Source of the DNA: Streptomyces marispadix
GTDB lineage: Bacteria > Actinomycetota > Actinomycetes > Streptomycetales > Streptomycetaceae
NCBI RefSeq assembly: GCF_022524345.1
Contig: NZ_JAKWJU010000002.1
Location: 2,232,001-2,296,000, forward strand
Length of the DNA stretch: 64,000 nt
Direction of reading: 5' to 3'
Part shown: piece after piece, positions 53,390 through 61,675 of the stretch
Layout of the letters: each line of letters opens with the position of its first letter
Numbering within the stretch: position 1 is the first letter of the stretch
Translations under genes and position numbers: made by a program
The notes under the pieces: model-generated
What the model saw: the letters and a program-made list of their open reading frames with translations, nothing else
The model's database searches: none
What the model was told of the DNA's origin: nothing

Positions 53390-53400
53390 CGTCCCCGCAC

Positions 53401-53838
53401 ATGGACGCCCGCGACCCCGAGCTGACGCGAGAACTGAACGCGACGCTCCAGACCCGCAGAGAACTCGGCCAGGAGTACGACGAGGAGCTGATCTCCTCGT
53501 TCCTGGAGAAGTTCGACAAGCGTCTGGAGACGGTCGTGGACAACCGGCTGCGCCGGCAGGCGGCCGAGCAGCAGATGGCCGTCGCCCGCGGCGCGCGGCC
53601 CTCCTCGGGCGGGGCCTCGCCCTCGTATCCGGAAGGCATGGGCCCCCGGCTGCTGGCGGTGGCCTCGCTGGTGCTCGCCGTGCCGCTGTCGGCCATCGCC
53701 GCCGTCAACACGGGCCTGCCGGGGCTGCTGGTGTGCTGGGCGGGCATCGTCGGCGTCAACGCCGTGCAGGCGAACGGATTCCGGCTCCCCTTCGGACGGG
53801 AGCGGGACGGCAGCCGCAAGACGAGCGACTGGGACTAG
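53401..53838 (+). CDS. Conserved small membrane protein
   Basis: The 145-residue protein has an acidic helical N-terminal half (ELNATLQTRRELGQEYDEELISSFLEKFDKRLE, likely coiled-coil forming) and two hydrophobic segments at about 80-122 (RLLAVASLVLAVPLSAIAAV and LPGLLVCWAGIVGVNAV). It follows the NCS1 permease by 11 bp, so cotranscription is likely. Similar short proteins are common in Streptomyces, but no function is known to me. A strong nested hairpin stands just downstream. Confidence 0.8.
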   Translation: MDARDPELTRELNATLQTRRELGQEYDEELISSFLEKFDKRLETVVDNRLRRQAAEQQMAVARGARPSSGGASPSYPEGMGPRLLAVASLVLAVPLSAIAAVNTGLPGLLVCWAGIVGVNAVQANGFRLPFGRERDGSRKTSDWD

Positions 53839-53863
53839 GCGAGCCACGCGAGGGGCCGGAGAC

Positions 53864-53922
53864 GGCGGGGGCCGCCGCACCCCGGCGCCGTCGCCGGGGC
53901 GGGACGAACGGCGGCCCCCGCC
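53864..53922. terminator. Nested double hairpin terminator
   Basis: GGCGGGGGCCGCCG (53864-53877) pairs perfectly with CGGCGGCCCCCGCC (53909-53922). Inside, CCCCGGCG (53880-53887) pairs with CGCCGGGG (53892-53899). It stands 26 nt after the membrane protein gene. Confidence 0.8.
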
Positions 53923-54149
53923 TGGATACACGCCGGCGTCAGTACCGGTCGCGTCCTGGCGTACACGGACCCGGGAGCCGCACCGGAGTTCCACGACGCC
54001 TGCGCACTCCACTGTGCGGGACGAGTGTCAACTGCGCGTTTCGCGGCCGTGACACTCTCCCACCGAGCCGGCTCGACCCATCACCCCGTCGCCCCATCGC
54101 CTCGATGTGTCACGCCACTTCGAGGCGCGCCCTCACTTCGATCGGGCAC
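53923..54149. other. Gene-free stretch downstream of cbs, with a second nested hairpin
   Basis: No gene is seen. GAGTGTCA (54023-54030) and TGACACTC (54050-54057) form an inverted repeat with CGCG-TTT-CGCG inside it. The site lies about 95 bp after the end of the cystathionine beta-synthase gene on the minus strand and may terminate it. Confidence 0.5.
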
Positions 54150-55541
54150 TCACTTCTTCGTGCCGCTCGCCAGATACGCCAGCAGATCCTGCCTGCTGAG
54201 CACGCCCACCGGCTTGCCCTCCGCCAACACCACTGCCGCGTCGGCCCGTTCGAGCACCGGCATCAGGTCGCCGACGGACTCGCCCGAGCCGACGTGCGGC
54301 AGCGGGGCGCTCATGTGCTTCTCCAGCAGGTCGCCCAGCGAGGCCCGCTGCGCGAACAGCGCGTCCAGCAGCTCCCGTTCGACGACGGACCCCACGACCT
54401 CGGCGGCCATCACGTCCGGATGCCCCGCACCCGGCTTGACCACCGGCATCTGCGAGACGCCGTACTCACGCAGCACCTCGATGGCCTCGCCGACCGTCTC
54501 CTCGGGATGCATGTGCACGAGGGAGGGGATGGGGCCCTCCTTGTGCCGCAGTACGTCTCCCACCCGTACCGCCGTGGCCTCGCCCTCCTCCAGGAAGCCG
54601 TAGTCGTTCATCCACTCGTCGTTGAAGATCTTGCTGAGATAGCCGCGGCCGCCGTCCGGCAGCAGCACGACCACCACGTCGTCAGGGCCCAGCCCGCGTG
54701 CGACCTCCAGCGCGCCCACCACGGCCATACCGCAGGAGCCGCCCACCAGCAGGCCCTCCTCCTTCGCCAGACGCCGCGTCATCTGGAAGGAGTCCTTGTC
54801 GGAGACGGGAACGATCTCGTCCGCCACGCCGCGGTCGTAGGCCTCCGGCCAGAAGTCCTCGCCGACGCCCTCCACCAGATACGGACGGCCGGAACCGCCG
54901 CTGTAGACCGAACCCTCGGGGTCCGCGCCGACGATGCGCACGCGCCCGTCGCTGACTTCCTTGAGGTAACGGCCGGTTCCGGAGATGGTGCCGCCGGTGC
55001 CGATGCCCGCGACGAAGTGCGTGATCCGCCCGTCGGTCTGCCGCCACAGCTCCGGCCCGGTCGTCTCGTAGTGCGAGCGCGGGTTGTTGGGGTTGCTGTA
55101 CTGGTCGGGCTTCCATGAGCCGGGGGTCTCGCGCACGAGCCGGTCCGAGACGTTGTAGTACGAGTCGGGGTGCTCGGGGTCGACGGCCGTGGGGCAGACC
55201 ACGACCTCCGCGCCGTAGGCGCGCAGCACATTGATCTTGTCCGTCGAGACCTTGTCGGGACACACGAACAGGCAGCGATAGCCCTTCTGCTGGGCGACGA
55301 TGGCAAGCCCGACGCCGGTGTTGCCGGAGGTGGGCTCGACGATGGTGCCGCCCGGGCGGAGTTCGCCGGACGCCTCCGCCGCCTCGATCATCCGCAGCGC
55401 GATCCGGTCCTTTACGGAACCGCCGGGGTTGAAGTATTCGACCTTCGCGAGCACCGTGGCACGGATACCCTCCGTAACACTGTTGAGCTTGATCAGCGGG
55501 GTATCGCCGACAAGGTCGATCATGGACTCGTGATACTGCAA
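54150..55541 (-). CDS. cbs: Cystathionine beta-synthase with C-terminal CBS domain pair
   Basis: This PLP enzyme condenses serine and homocysteine to cystathionine in reverse transsulfuration. The 463-residue protein has VEYFNPGGSVKDRIALRM with the PLP lysine, EPTSGNTGVGLAI, GTGGTISGTGRYLKE (phosphate loop) and VLLPDGGRGYLSKIFNDEWM in the catalytic domain, and about residues 330-460 form two CBS motifs (SLVHMHPEETVGEAIEVLREYGVSQMPVV and a second copy ending PVGVLSRQDLLAYLA). The start is TTG at 55541 with GGAG upstream, where Streptomyces homologues begin. Its product cysteine links it to cysteine dioxygenase at the left end. A cysteine synthase with CBS domains is an alternative. Confidence 0.93.
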   Translation of the reverse strand: MQYHESMIDLVGDTPLIKLNSVTEGIRATVLAKVEYFNPGGSVKDRIALRMIEAAEASGELRPGGTIVEPTSGNTGVGLAIVAQQKGYRCLFVCPDKVSTDKINVLRAYGAEVVVCPTAVDPEHPDSYYNVSDRLVRETPGSWKPDQYSNPNNPRSHYETTGPELWRQTDGRITHFVAGIGTGGTISGTGRYLKEVSDGRVRIVGADPEGSVYSGGSGRPYLVEGVGEDFWPEAYDRGVADEIVPVSDKDSFQMTRRLAKEEGLLVGGSCGMAVVGALEVARGLGPDDVVVVLLPDGGRGYLSKIFNDEWMNDYGFLEEGEATAVRVGDVLRHKEGPIPSLVHMHPEETVGEAIEVLREYGVSQMPVVKPGAGHPDVMAAEVVGSVVERELLDALFAQRASLGDLLEKHMSAPLPHVGSGESVGDLMPVLERADAAVVLAEGKPVGVLSRQDLLAYLASGTKK

Positions 55542-55833
55542 CGTGGTCTCCGCGCGTCCGTGGGCAGCGTCGTTGCATGCCCTTACCGTCACGATATTGC
55601 GCAACACGCGCACACCGGAGGCCCGTTGCGAAGGTTGCAGAGCGGTCCCCACGGGGCAACACAGTGTTAAGGGCGCTCGGCCCGCACGTCACAGGACGCG
55701 CACCGAGCGCTCACACCGACTACCCAACCAGAGTGCCCTTTCATGCACTCGGCCCGGTGTCGTCCCAGGTGACACACGCGTCACCGTGGCCGCGGCAGAC
55801 TCACGAAGCACCAGCAGGAGGCGGACCAGAAAC

Positions 55834-56862
55834 ATGCCGATGTCGAAGGCGGCGAGCGCAAGAGTGGCACGGCGGATCGCGACCGCGGCCGCATACGGCG
55901 GCGGCGGCCTCAGCCTGCTCGGCGGCGCCGCGGTCGGACTGCTGTTCACCGAGGCCCAGCTCGCCAAGCGCAGGATCGGCGGCTCGGACGACGAACCGCC
56001 CAAGGCCGACGGCGTCTACGGCGCCGCCTTCGCAGGACAGCACCGGGGACGCCCCGTAAGGCTCGGATTCCTCGGCGACTCCACCGCGGCGGGGCAAGGC
56101 GTCCAACTGCCCCGCCAGACACCGGGAGCGCTGCTCGCCTCGGCGCTCGCCGCCGTCGCCGAACGTCCCGTGGAACTGCGCAACGTGGCGCTGCCCGGCG
56201 CCCAGTCCGACGACTTGGAGCGCCAGGTCACGCTGCTGCTGAGCGAGCACGACCTCGACCTCGCGCCCGACGTCTGCATCATCATGATCGGCGCCAACGA
56301 CGTGACCCACCGGATGCCCCCGTCCCGTGCGGTGCGACTGCTGTCCGACGCGGTGGCGCGGCTGCGTACCGCGGGATGCGAGGTCGTCGTCGGCACCTGC
56401 CCCGACCTGGGCTCCATCGAGCCGGTGGGGCAGCCGCTGCGGTGGGTCGCACGCCGGCTGAGCCGGCAGCTCGCCGCCGCGCAGACCATCGCGGTCGTCG
56501 AGGAGGGCGCCCGTACGGTCTCGCTCGGCGACCTGCTCGGGCCCGAGTTCGCGGCGCACCCGCGGGAGCTGTTCGGACCGGACAACTACCACCCCTCGGC
56601 GGAGGGTTACGCGACGGCCGCCATGGCGATACTGCCGACGCTGTGCGCCTCGCTCGGGCTGTGGCCCACGGAGGACGAACGGCCCGACGCGGCACGGCGC
56701 GAGAGCATCCTGCCGGTGGCGCGGGCGGCGGCCGAGGCCGTCACAGAGGGCGGCACGGAGGTCGCGGGAGTGCGCGGGCCGTGGGCGCTGCTCAAGCACC
56801 GCCGCAGGCGGCGGCTCCCTCCGGCGGAGGAGATCGAGGCGACGCCGGAACAGGCCCTGTAG
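55834..56862 (+). CDS. SGNH/GDSL hydrolase family protein
   Basis: The 342-residue protein is an SGNH hydrolase. After an N-terminal membrane anchor (about 18-38, TAAAYGGGGLSLLGGAAVGLLF) come block I VRLGFLGDSTAAGQG with the catalytic Ser, block II LRNVALPGAQS, block III IMIGANDVTHR with Asn, and block V DNYHPSAEGY with Asp and His. It would hydrolyse ester groups of lipids or glycans at the outer membrane face; the substrate is unknown. ATG 55834 follows AGGAGG by 12 nt. The C-terminus is Arg-rich. It is divergent from the cbs gene. Confidence 0.9.
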   Translation: MPMSKAASARVARRIATAAAYGGGGLSLLGGAAVGLLFTEAQLAKRRIGGSDDEPPKADGVYGAAFAGQHRGRPVRLGFLGDSTAAGQGVQLPRQTPGALLASALAAVAERPVELRNVALPGAQSDDLERQVTLLLSEHDLDLAPDVCIIMIGANDVTHRMPPSRAVRLLSDAVARLRTAGCEVVVGTCPDLGSIEPVGQPLRWVARRLSRQLAAAQTIAVVEEGARTVSLGDLLGPEFAAHPRELFGPDNYHPSAEGYATAAMAILPTLCASLGLWPTEDERPDAARRESILPVARAAAEAVTEGGTEVAGVRGPWALLKHRRRRRLPPAEEIEATPEQAL

Positions 56863-57258
56863 CGGAACGGGCCTCGCGGCAGAGCGAGCCCCACGGCAAC
56901 GGACCCTGCTCGACGGGCCCCGCCGCAACGGGCCCTGAACGCGGGCCAGTCGGCGGCCCGTGTGCCGGCACCCCCCGGTATCCGCGCTTCCCGGCCTACG
57001 GTGGACAGTGGGCCCGGCGCACGGGCCCGGGTACGGCACCCGTACCACTTGGAAAGCAAGCGCTTAGAAAAGAGTCCCGAGTCACACCGTGCAAGCCGTG
57101 ACCCCCGGACTACGGGCAGGTAGCTTCCCGGAGGAACCCGGAAGACCCGCCTCCCGCAAGGGAATCGGTCCCTCCCGGCGAATTCCGGGTTCCGTCAGGA
57201 CCCCTGGCCCCGCCAGGGCCCCGGTTCAGCCCGAGCCCGTCGACCCTCTGGAGCCGTG
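56863..57258. other. Gene-free region before the thiolase gene
   Basis: No credible frame lies in these 396 bp. It contains a GGTACGG/CCCGTACC inverted repeat near 57030 and the palindrome AAGCGCTT at 57058-57065 in GCAAGCGCTTAG, which resembles sites bound by TetR-type regulators of fatty-acid genes. Confidence 0.5.
57058..57065. promoter_or_regulatory. Possible TetR-type operator AAGCGCTT
   Basis: The sequence GCAAGCGCTTAG holds a perfect 8-bp palindrome 190 nt before the thiolase start. Palindromes around AAGCGCTT are a known theme of TetR-type fatty-acid regulators; this assignment is inference. Confidence 0.3.
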
Positions 57259-58479
57259 ATGCCCGAAGCAGTGATCGTCTCTGCCGCCCGCTCGCCCATC
57301 GGACGCGCCTTCAAGGGGTCGCTGAAGGACGTACGTCCCGACGACCTGACCGCGCACATCGTGAAGGCCGCCCTCGACAAGGTGCCGGAACTCGACCCCG
57401 CGCAGATCGATGACCTGATGCTGGGCTGCGGCCTGCCGGGCGGCGAGCAGGGGCACAACCTCGGCCGCGTCGTGGCCGTACAGCTCGGCATGGACCACCT
57501 TCCGGGCTGCACGATCACCCGCTACTGCTCCTCGTCGCTCCAGACGACCCGCATGGCGATGCACGCCATCAAGGCGGGCGAGGGAGACGTCTTCATCTCG
57601 GCGGGCGTCGAGACCGTCTCCCGTTCCGTCAACGGGAGTTCGGACGGCATGCCCGGCACGCACAACCCCCTCTTCGCCGACGCCGAGGCCCGTACCGCCG
57701 AGCGCGCCGAGAAGGGCGGCTCGGGCTGGGAGGACCCGCGCGAGAGCGGGCAGGTGCCCGACGTCTACATCGCGATGGGGCAGACCGCGGAGAACCTGGC
57801 CCGCCTCAAGGGCGTCACGCGCAGGGACATGGACGAGTTCGGCGTACGGTCCCAGAACCTCGCGGAGAAGGCCATCGCGGACGGCTTCTGGGAGCGGGAG
57901 ATCACGCCCGTGACGACGCCTGACGGCGACACCGTGGCCAAGGACGACGGGCCGCGTGCGGGCGTGACCCTCGAAGGCGTCGAGGGCCTCAAGCCAGTCT
58001 TCCGCCCCGACGGACTCGTCACCGCCGGAAACTGCTGTCCGCTCAACGACGGCGCCGCCGCGCTGGTGGTCATGTCCGACACCAAGGCACGGGAGTTGGG
58101 CCTCACGCCGCTGGCCCGGATCGTCTCCACCGGCGTCTCCGGCCTCTCCCCCGAGATCATGGGCTACGGGCCCGTCGAGGCGAGCAAGCAGGCGCTCGCC
58201 CGTGCGGGAATGACTATCGGCGACATCGATCTCGTCGAGATCAACGAGGCGTTCGCCGCCCAGGTCATCCCCTCCTACCGCGACCTCGGCATCGATCTGG
58301 ACAAGCTGAACGTCAACGGCGGCGCCATCGCCGTCGGGCACCCCTTCGGCATGACGGGCGCACGGATCACCACGACACTGCTCAACTCCCTGAAGTGGCA
58401 CGACAAGCAGTTCGCCCTGGAGACCATGTGCGTCGGCGGCGGCCAGGGCATGGCCATGGTGCTGGAGCGCCTGAGCTGA
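57259..58479 (+). CDS. Acetyl-CoA acetyltransferase (thiolase)
   Basis: The protein of about 406 residues is a thiolase: [22 protein letters not shown] at the start, the nucleophile Cys in [21 protein letters not shown], the loop [36 protein letters not shown] with the active-site His, and [16 protein letters not shown] with the second Cys. It condenses two acetyl-CoA or cleaves 3-ketoacyl-CoA. ATG 57259 was chosen because GGAG lies 6 nt before it; a GTG directly upstream is too close. The upstream region carries an AAGCGCTT palindrome. Confidence 0.95.
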   Translation: MPEAVIVSAARSPIGRAFKGSLKDVRPDDLTAHIVKAALDKVPELDPAQIDDLMLGCGLPGGEQGHNLGRVVAVQLGMDHLPGCTITRYCSSSLQTTRMAMHAIKAGEGDVFISAGVETVSRSVNGSSDGMPGTHNPLFADAEARTAERAEKGGSGWEDPRESGQVPDVYIAMGQTAENLARLKGVTRRDMDEFGVRSQNLAEKAIADGFWEREITPVTTPDGDTVAKDDGPRAGVTLEGVEGLKPVFRPDGLVTAGNCCPLNDGAAALVVMSDTKARELGLTPLARIVSTGVSGLSPEIMGYGPVEASKQALARAGMTIGDIDLVEINEAFAAQVIPSYRDLGIDLDKLNVNGGAIAVGHPFGMTGARITTTLLNSLKWHDKQFALETMCVGGGQGMAMVLERLS

Positions 58480-58629
58480 CGGGCGCGGGGATGTGATTTA
58501 TCCCCCTGGACCGGTGTGTTCCCCCAGCTCACGGGCGCTGTGGCGACGTAGATGACAGTTCACCTCTGTCCTATTCACGGAGTTTGGGACTACGGTCGAC
58601 TTTCCCTCGGGCTTCTGCCTCGCGCTTTC

Positions 58630-58671
58630 GCCGGGCGGGGGCCCGGCGGAGGTCTCCTCCGGGGCTGCCCC
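58630..58671 (+). other. Three back-to-back hairpins in the leader of a membrane protein gene
   Basis: GCCGGGC-GGGG-GCCCGGC (58630-58647), GGAGG-TCT-CCTCC (58648-58660) and GGGG-CTG-CCCC (58661-58671) abut one another, 54 to 95 nt before the GTG start of the next gene. No coding sequence is credible here. Confidence 0.55.
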
Positions 58672-58724
58672 CGGGGAGGTCCCATCAGCGTTCGGGGGGA
58701 ACGAACGGAACCAGGAGTACGTCT

Positions 58725-59765
58725 GTGAGCGCCATATCTCTGCTGCTGCTCGCGACCTCGGTGGCCTCCGCCGCGGTCGCCGGCGCGGCCCTGCACTCGG
58801 CGCGCGACCTGCGCCGGCGGCTCGACGAGTGCGCGCGTAACGCCGGTGCCAAGGTCCCGCACGCTCGTTCCGCAGAGGAGATCCACAGCATCGTCGTCGA
58901 GGCGATCGCGGAGGAGCGGGAGCGGGAGCTGGCCGAGGCCCGTGCCGTGTGGAGGGCGCAGGAGTCGGGCGCGGCAGGCGCCGACGACGACGCGACGCTC
59001 GCCGGACGCGGCACGGAGTACGAGATCGTCCCCGTACTGGACGCACTGCTGCGGGGCCGCGTCGACGAGGACGTCCTGCGCGGGCTTCGCGAGCTCCGGG
59101 ACCGTGACATGCCGGGGCCGGGCATCTTCGTGCCGCGGCAGTCGGGCCCCGATCTGGAGCCCATGGACCACGGGGACAACCTCACGGACCACGAGGGCCT
59201 CACGGAGCACGGCGGCCTCACGGAGCACGGCGGCTTCACCGACCCCGGAGGTCCCGGAGGCCCCCGCGACCACGGCGGCCTCACGGACCACGGCGGCCCG
59301 GTGGATCACGGTGTGGACCACGGCGTACCGGGCGACGGCGGCCAGGACCATCAGCACCCCGGGATCGCGGCGGCCCGCCGCCGTCACCCCTCGGAGCCGG
59401 ACTTCACGCTCCGCGGCGAACCCGCCGTCCCGGCGCAGACTCCGCTGCGCGCGAAGGACCACGAGGGCCGTGAGCAGACCGTGGGGCGCCTGGAGAAGCT
59501 GGCGGAGGCCCGTACACCGCTGTCTGACGTACGGCAGGGCCCGCTGGGCACGCTCGACGTCTACCTCTTCCAGGACGGTACGACCGTGTGCCTCTCGCCC
59601 GGCCACCGTGAGACGGCGGAGGCCCTGCGCGAGGCGCTGCGCGAGGGCGATGTGCCGGTGCTGATGGGCGGCTCCAGCGTCTCCGGCGCGTACGCCCTGA
59701 CGTTCTCATACGGCGAGGGCCGCACCGCCTATCTCCTCGCGGACCGCGTCATCGCCTCCCGCTAG
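58725..59765 (+). CDS. Membrane-anchored protein with a His/Gly-rich tandem-repeat region
   Basis: The 346-residue protein begins with a hydrophobic segment (ISLLLLATSVASAAVAGAAL), then an Arg/Glu-rich helical region with EEIHSIVVEAIAEERERELAEAR. Residues about 145-215 hold repeats such as LTEHGGLTEHGG and RDHGGLTDHGGPVDHG, rich in His, Asp and Gly. The C-terminus (LDVYLFQDGTTVCLSPGHRETAEALREALREGDVPVLMGGSSVSG) is a small conserved domain of unknown role. GTG 58725 has AGGAG 8 nt upstream. No function is known to me. The His/Asp repeats could bind metal. Confidence 0.75.
   Translation: MSAISLLLLATSVASAAVAGAALHSARDLRRRLDECARNAGAKVPHARSAEEIHSIVVEAIAEERERELAEARAVWRAQESGAAGADDDATLAGRGTEYEIVPVLDALLRGRVDEDVLRGLRELRDRDMPGPGIFVPRQSGPDLEPMDHGDNLTDHEGLTEHGGLTEHGGFTDPGGPGGPRDHGGLTDHGGPVDHGVDHGVPGDGGQDHQHPGIAAARRRHPSEPDFTLRGEPAVPAQTPLRAKDHEGREQTVGRLEKLAEARTPLSDVRQGPLGTLDVYLFQDGTTVCLSPGHRETAEALREALREGDVPVLMGGSSVSGAYALTFSYGEGRTAYLLADRVIASR
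59199..59234. repeat. 18-bp tandem repeat encoding LTEHGG
   Basis: CTCACGGAGCACGGCGGC occurs at 59199-59216 and directly again at 59217-59234, with more diverged copies nearby. In-frame repeat expansion is likely. Confidence 0.8.
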
Positions 59766-59802
59766 GTCGCCGCTGCCCGCAGGGGCTTCGGTGCCCGGCA
59801 GG

Positions 59803-60141
59803 TCATCGCTTGCCGGTCGCGGCGGCGGCGATTCGCGCGGTGCCGAGGTGAACGAGCCCGACGGCGTCGGTGAGTTCATGATCGGCATCAAGTTCGACGA
59901 CGATTTCCGCCAGATCGTGTGCGGCCACGAGAAGCTGGTCCCCGACCGCGAAAACACCCACGTCCGGAAGCTCCAGCGGGTCTCGTCCGGGGAACTCCAG
60001 ACGCTGTGCCCGCACCGCCAACTCCCGGGCCAGCGCCAGCCCTTCAGCGGCTGCACCCCTGCGCAGAGCGCTCTCCGGGAGGGTCCGCAGACGGTCCGCG
60101 GCGGGCTGCACCGCGGTGATCAGAGAGGCCGTATCGAGCAC
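59803..60141 (-). CDS. Conserved small hypothetical protein
   Basis: The 112-residue protein starts with GTG and has a helical N-terminal half (LITAVQPAADRLRTLPESALRRGAAAEGLALARELAVRAQRLE) and strand-like C-terminal half (VGVFAVGDQLLVAAHDLAEIVVEL). Codon use fits a coding gene and the frame on the opposite strand does not. No domain is recognised. It converges on the repeat-rich membrane protein gene (stop 37 bp away) and is divergent from the DUF4287 gene. Confidence 0.75.
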   Translation of the reverse strand: MLDTASLITAVQPAADRLRTLPESALRRGAAAEGLALARELAVRAQRLEFPGRDPLELPDVGVFAVGDQLLVAAHDLAEIVVELDADHELTDAVGLVHLGTARIAAAATGKR

Positions 60142-60239
60142 CTCGCAAGGGTATGCGCCCCCGACACACTGTTGCCAACGTCCGCGCGCTCAGGCACCTT
60201 GGCGGGAAGGACTCCATAAGGCAGCGTCCGGAGGCGCCG

Positions 60240-60467
60240 ATGTCCCAGATCTTCTCCGAAGAGACCCACCGGAACATGCTCACCCGCATCCCTCATTGCA
60301 CCGGCCGAGAAGTATCCGACTGGCTGCGGACCGTCGACGAAGGCCCTTCCCTCTTCCGCTTCGAGGAGAAGGTGAGCTGGCTGCGTGGCGAGCACAACCT
60401 CGCCTACGGCCACGCGAAAGCGATCATCCACGAGTACGACCTGCGGCGCGCAGCGCGCCACCTGTAG
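60240..60467 (+). CDS. DUF4287 family protein
   Basis: The 75-residue protein (MSQIFSEETHRNMLTRIPHCTG... ending YDLRRAARHL) has the DUF4287 pattern TGREVSDWLRTVDEGPSL, KVSWLRGEHNLAYGHAKAIIHE. Its ATG stands 7 nt after GGAGG. DUF4287 proteins are short and of unknown role; the EKVSWLRxxHxLGxGHAxAIVHE segment is a known feature. A strong terminator follows. Confidence 0.85.
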   Translation: MSQIFSEETHRNMLTRIPHCTGREVSDWLRTVDEGPSLFRFEEKVSWLRGEHNLAYGHAKAIIHEYDLRRAARHL

Positions 60468-60532
60468 TAAGCCCCTCTAGGACCTTACTGAGACTTCCTG
60501 TTCCACTTCCGGATACTTCCGGTGCGTGCATA

Positions 60533-60573
60533 CGAAGGGCCCGGAGGACGGTGAACGTCCTCCGGGCCCTTCG
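60533..60573. terminator. Strong bidirectional terminator between DUF4287 and Bax-inhibitor-1 genes
   Basis: CGAAGGGCCCGGAGGACG (60533-60550) pairs perfectly with its inverted copy (60556-60573) over a GTGAA loop. An 18-bp stem between convergent genes. Confidence 0.9.
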
Positions 60574-60615
60574 TCGTGCGGTCCTGCGCTCAAGTCAGCG
60601 CGCAGACCGGCGACT

Positions 60616-61473
60616 TCAGTCGTTGCCTTGCAGAATCGCGATCAGCCGCAGGAACTCCAGGTAGATCCACACCAGCGTCAGGGTCAGCCCGAACGCCGCC
60701 AGCCAGGACTCCTCGCGCGGAGCGCCGTAGGAGATGCCGTCCTCGACCTGCTTGAAGTCGAGCGCCAGGAACAGCGCACCGATCAGAATGCCGACGATCC
60801 CGAAGAGGATGCCCATCCCGCCGCTGCGGAAGCCGAGTCCGTCACCGCCGCCGAAGACGGCGAACAGCAGGTTCACCATCATCAGCAGCACGAAGCCGAT
60901 GGCCGCCGCCATCGCGAAGCGGTAGAAGCGGCGGGTGACCCGGATGATGCGGGTCTTGTACATCACGAGCACCGCGGCGAAGACCGCCATGGTGCCCAGC
61001 ACGGCCTGCATGGCGGCGCCGTCGGCGATGTAGCTGTCGACGAAGTTGCTGATGGCGCCGAGGAAGAGACCTTCCAGGGCCGCGTACGCGAGGATCAGCG
61101 CGGGCACGGCCTTGCGCTTGAAGGACTGGACGAGCGCCAGCACCATCGCGACGAGACCGGCGCCGATGGCGAGCGGCAGGGCCAGGTCCGTGATCCAGGC
61201 CACGGCCGCCATGACGACGACGAGACCGACCGTCATGCCGGTACGTGCGACGACGTCGTCCATCGTCATCACGCCGGTCTGCGGCGGGGCGGCGGGCGGG
61301 GCGCCGTAGGGCTGGCCGACCGCCTGCGGCTGCTGCTGGGCGTAAGGGTTGTTCGCGTAAGGGCTGTTCGCGTAAGGGTTCCCGGCCTGCGGCTGCTGGC
61401 CGGCGTCGAAACCGGCATAGCCGCCTGAGCGGCTGAACCCCCGTCGCGAGAAGACCGGGTTGCTGCTCCTCAT
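60616..61473 (-). CDS. Bax inhibitor-1 / YccA family membrane protein
   Basis: The 285-residue protein has about seven membrane helices and the family segments TVGLVVVMAAVAWITDLALP, AYAALEGLFLGAISN and YLEFLRLIAILQGND, of which the last is the usual C-terminus. The first 70 residues are a cytoplasmic tail with tandem NPYANSPYANNPYAQQQ repeats, coded by a repeated GTTCGCGTAAGGG block near 61346-61380. BI-1 homologues are thought to form pH-sensitive calcium leak channels. ATG 61473 is preferred over an in-frame ATG 7 codons earlier. It is convergent with DUF4287. Confidence 0.92.
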   Translation of the reverse strand: MRSSNPVFSRRGFSRSGGYAGFDAGQQPQAGNPYANSPYANNPYAQQQPQAVGQPYGAPPAAPPQTGVMTMDDVVARTGMTVGLVVVMAAVAWITDLALPLAIGAGLVAMVLALVQSFKRKAVPALILAYAALEGLFLGAISNFVDSYIADGAAMQAVLGTMAVFAAVLVMYKTRIIRVTRRFYRFAMAAAIGFVLLMMVNLLFAVFGGGDGLGFRSGGMGILFGIVGILIGALFLALDFKQVEDGISYGAPREESWLAAFGLTLTLVWIYLEFLRLIAILQGND

Positions 61474-61675
61474 CTCACTCCTCCATGGCCGCACGGCACG
61501 GCACTAGCCTTCAGAGTAATGCGTTAGCAAAACCAGCACGCTACTCCGAAGTCAAGAACGAAGAAAAGCGGCTGCTGGTTCCGTCTTGGTTCCGTTCTTG
61601 TACCGCTGCGGCCCGCCATCGACACTGCCCTTACGGGCCCGGACGGGCGGGCCTCGGGGAGACGGGCCGCCCGCG

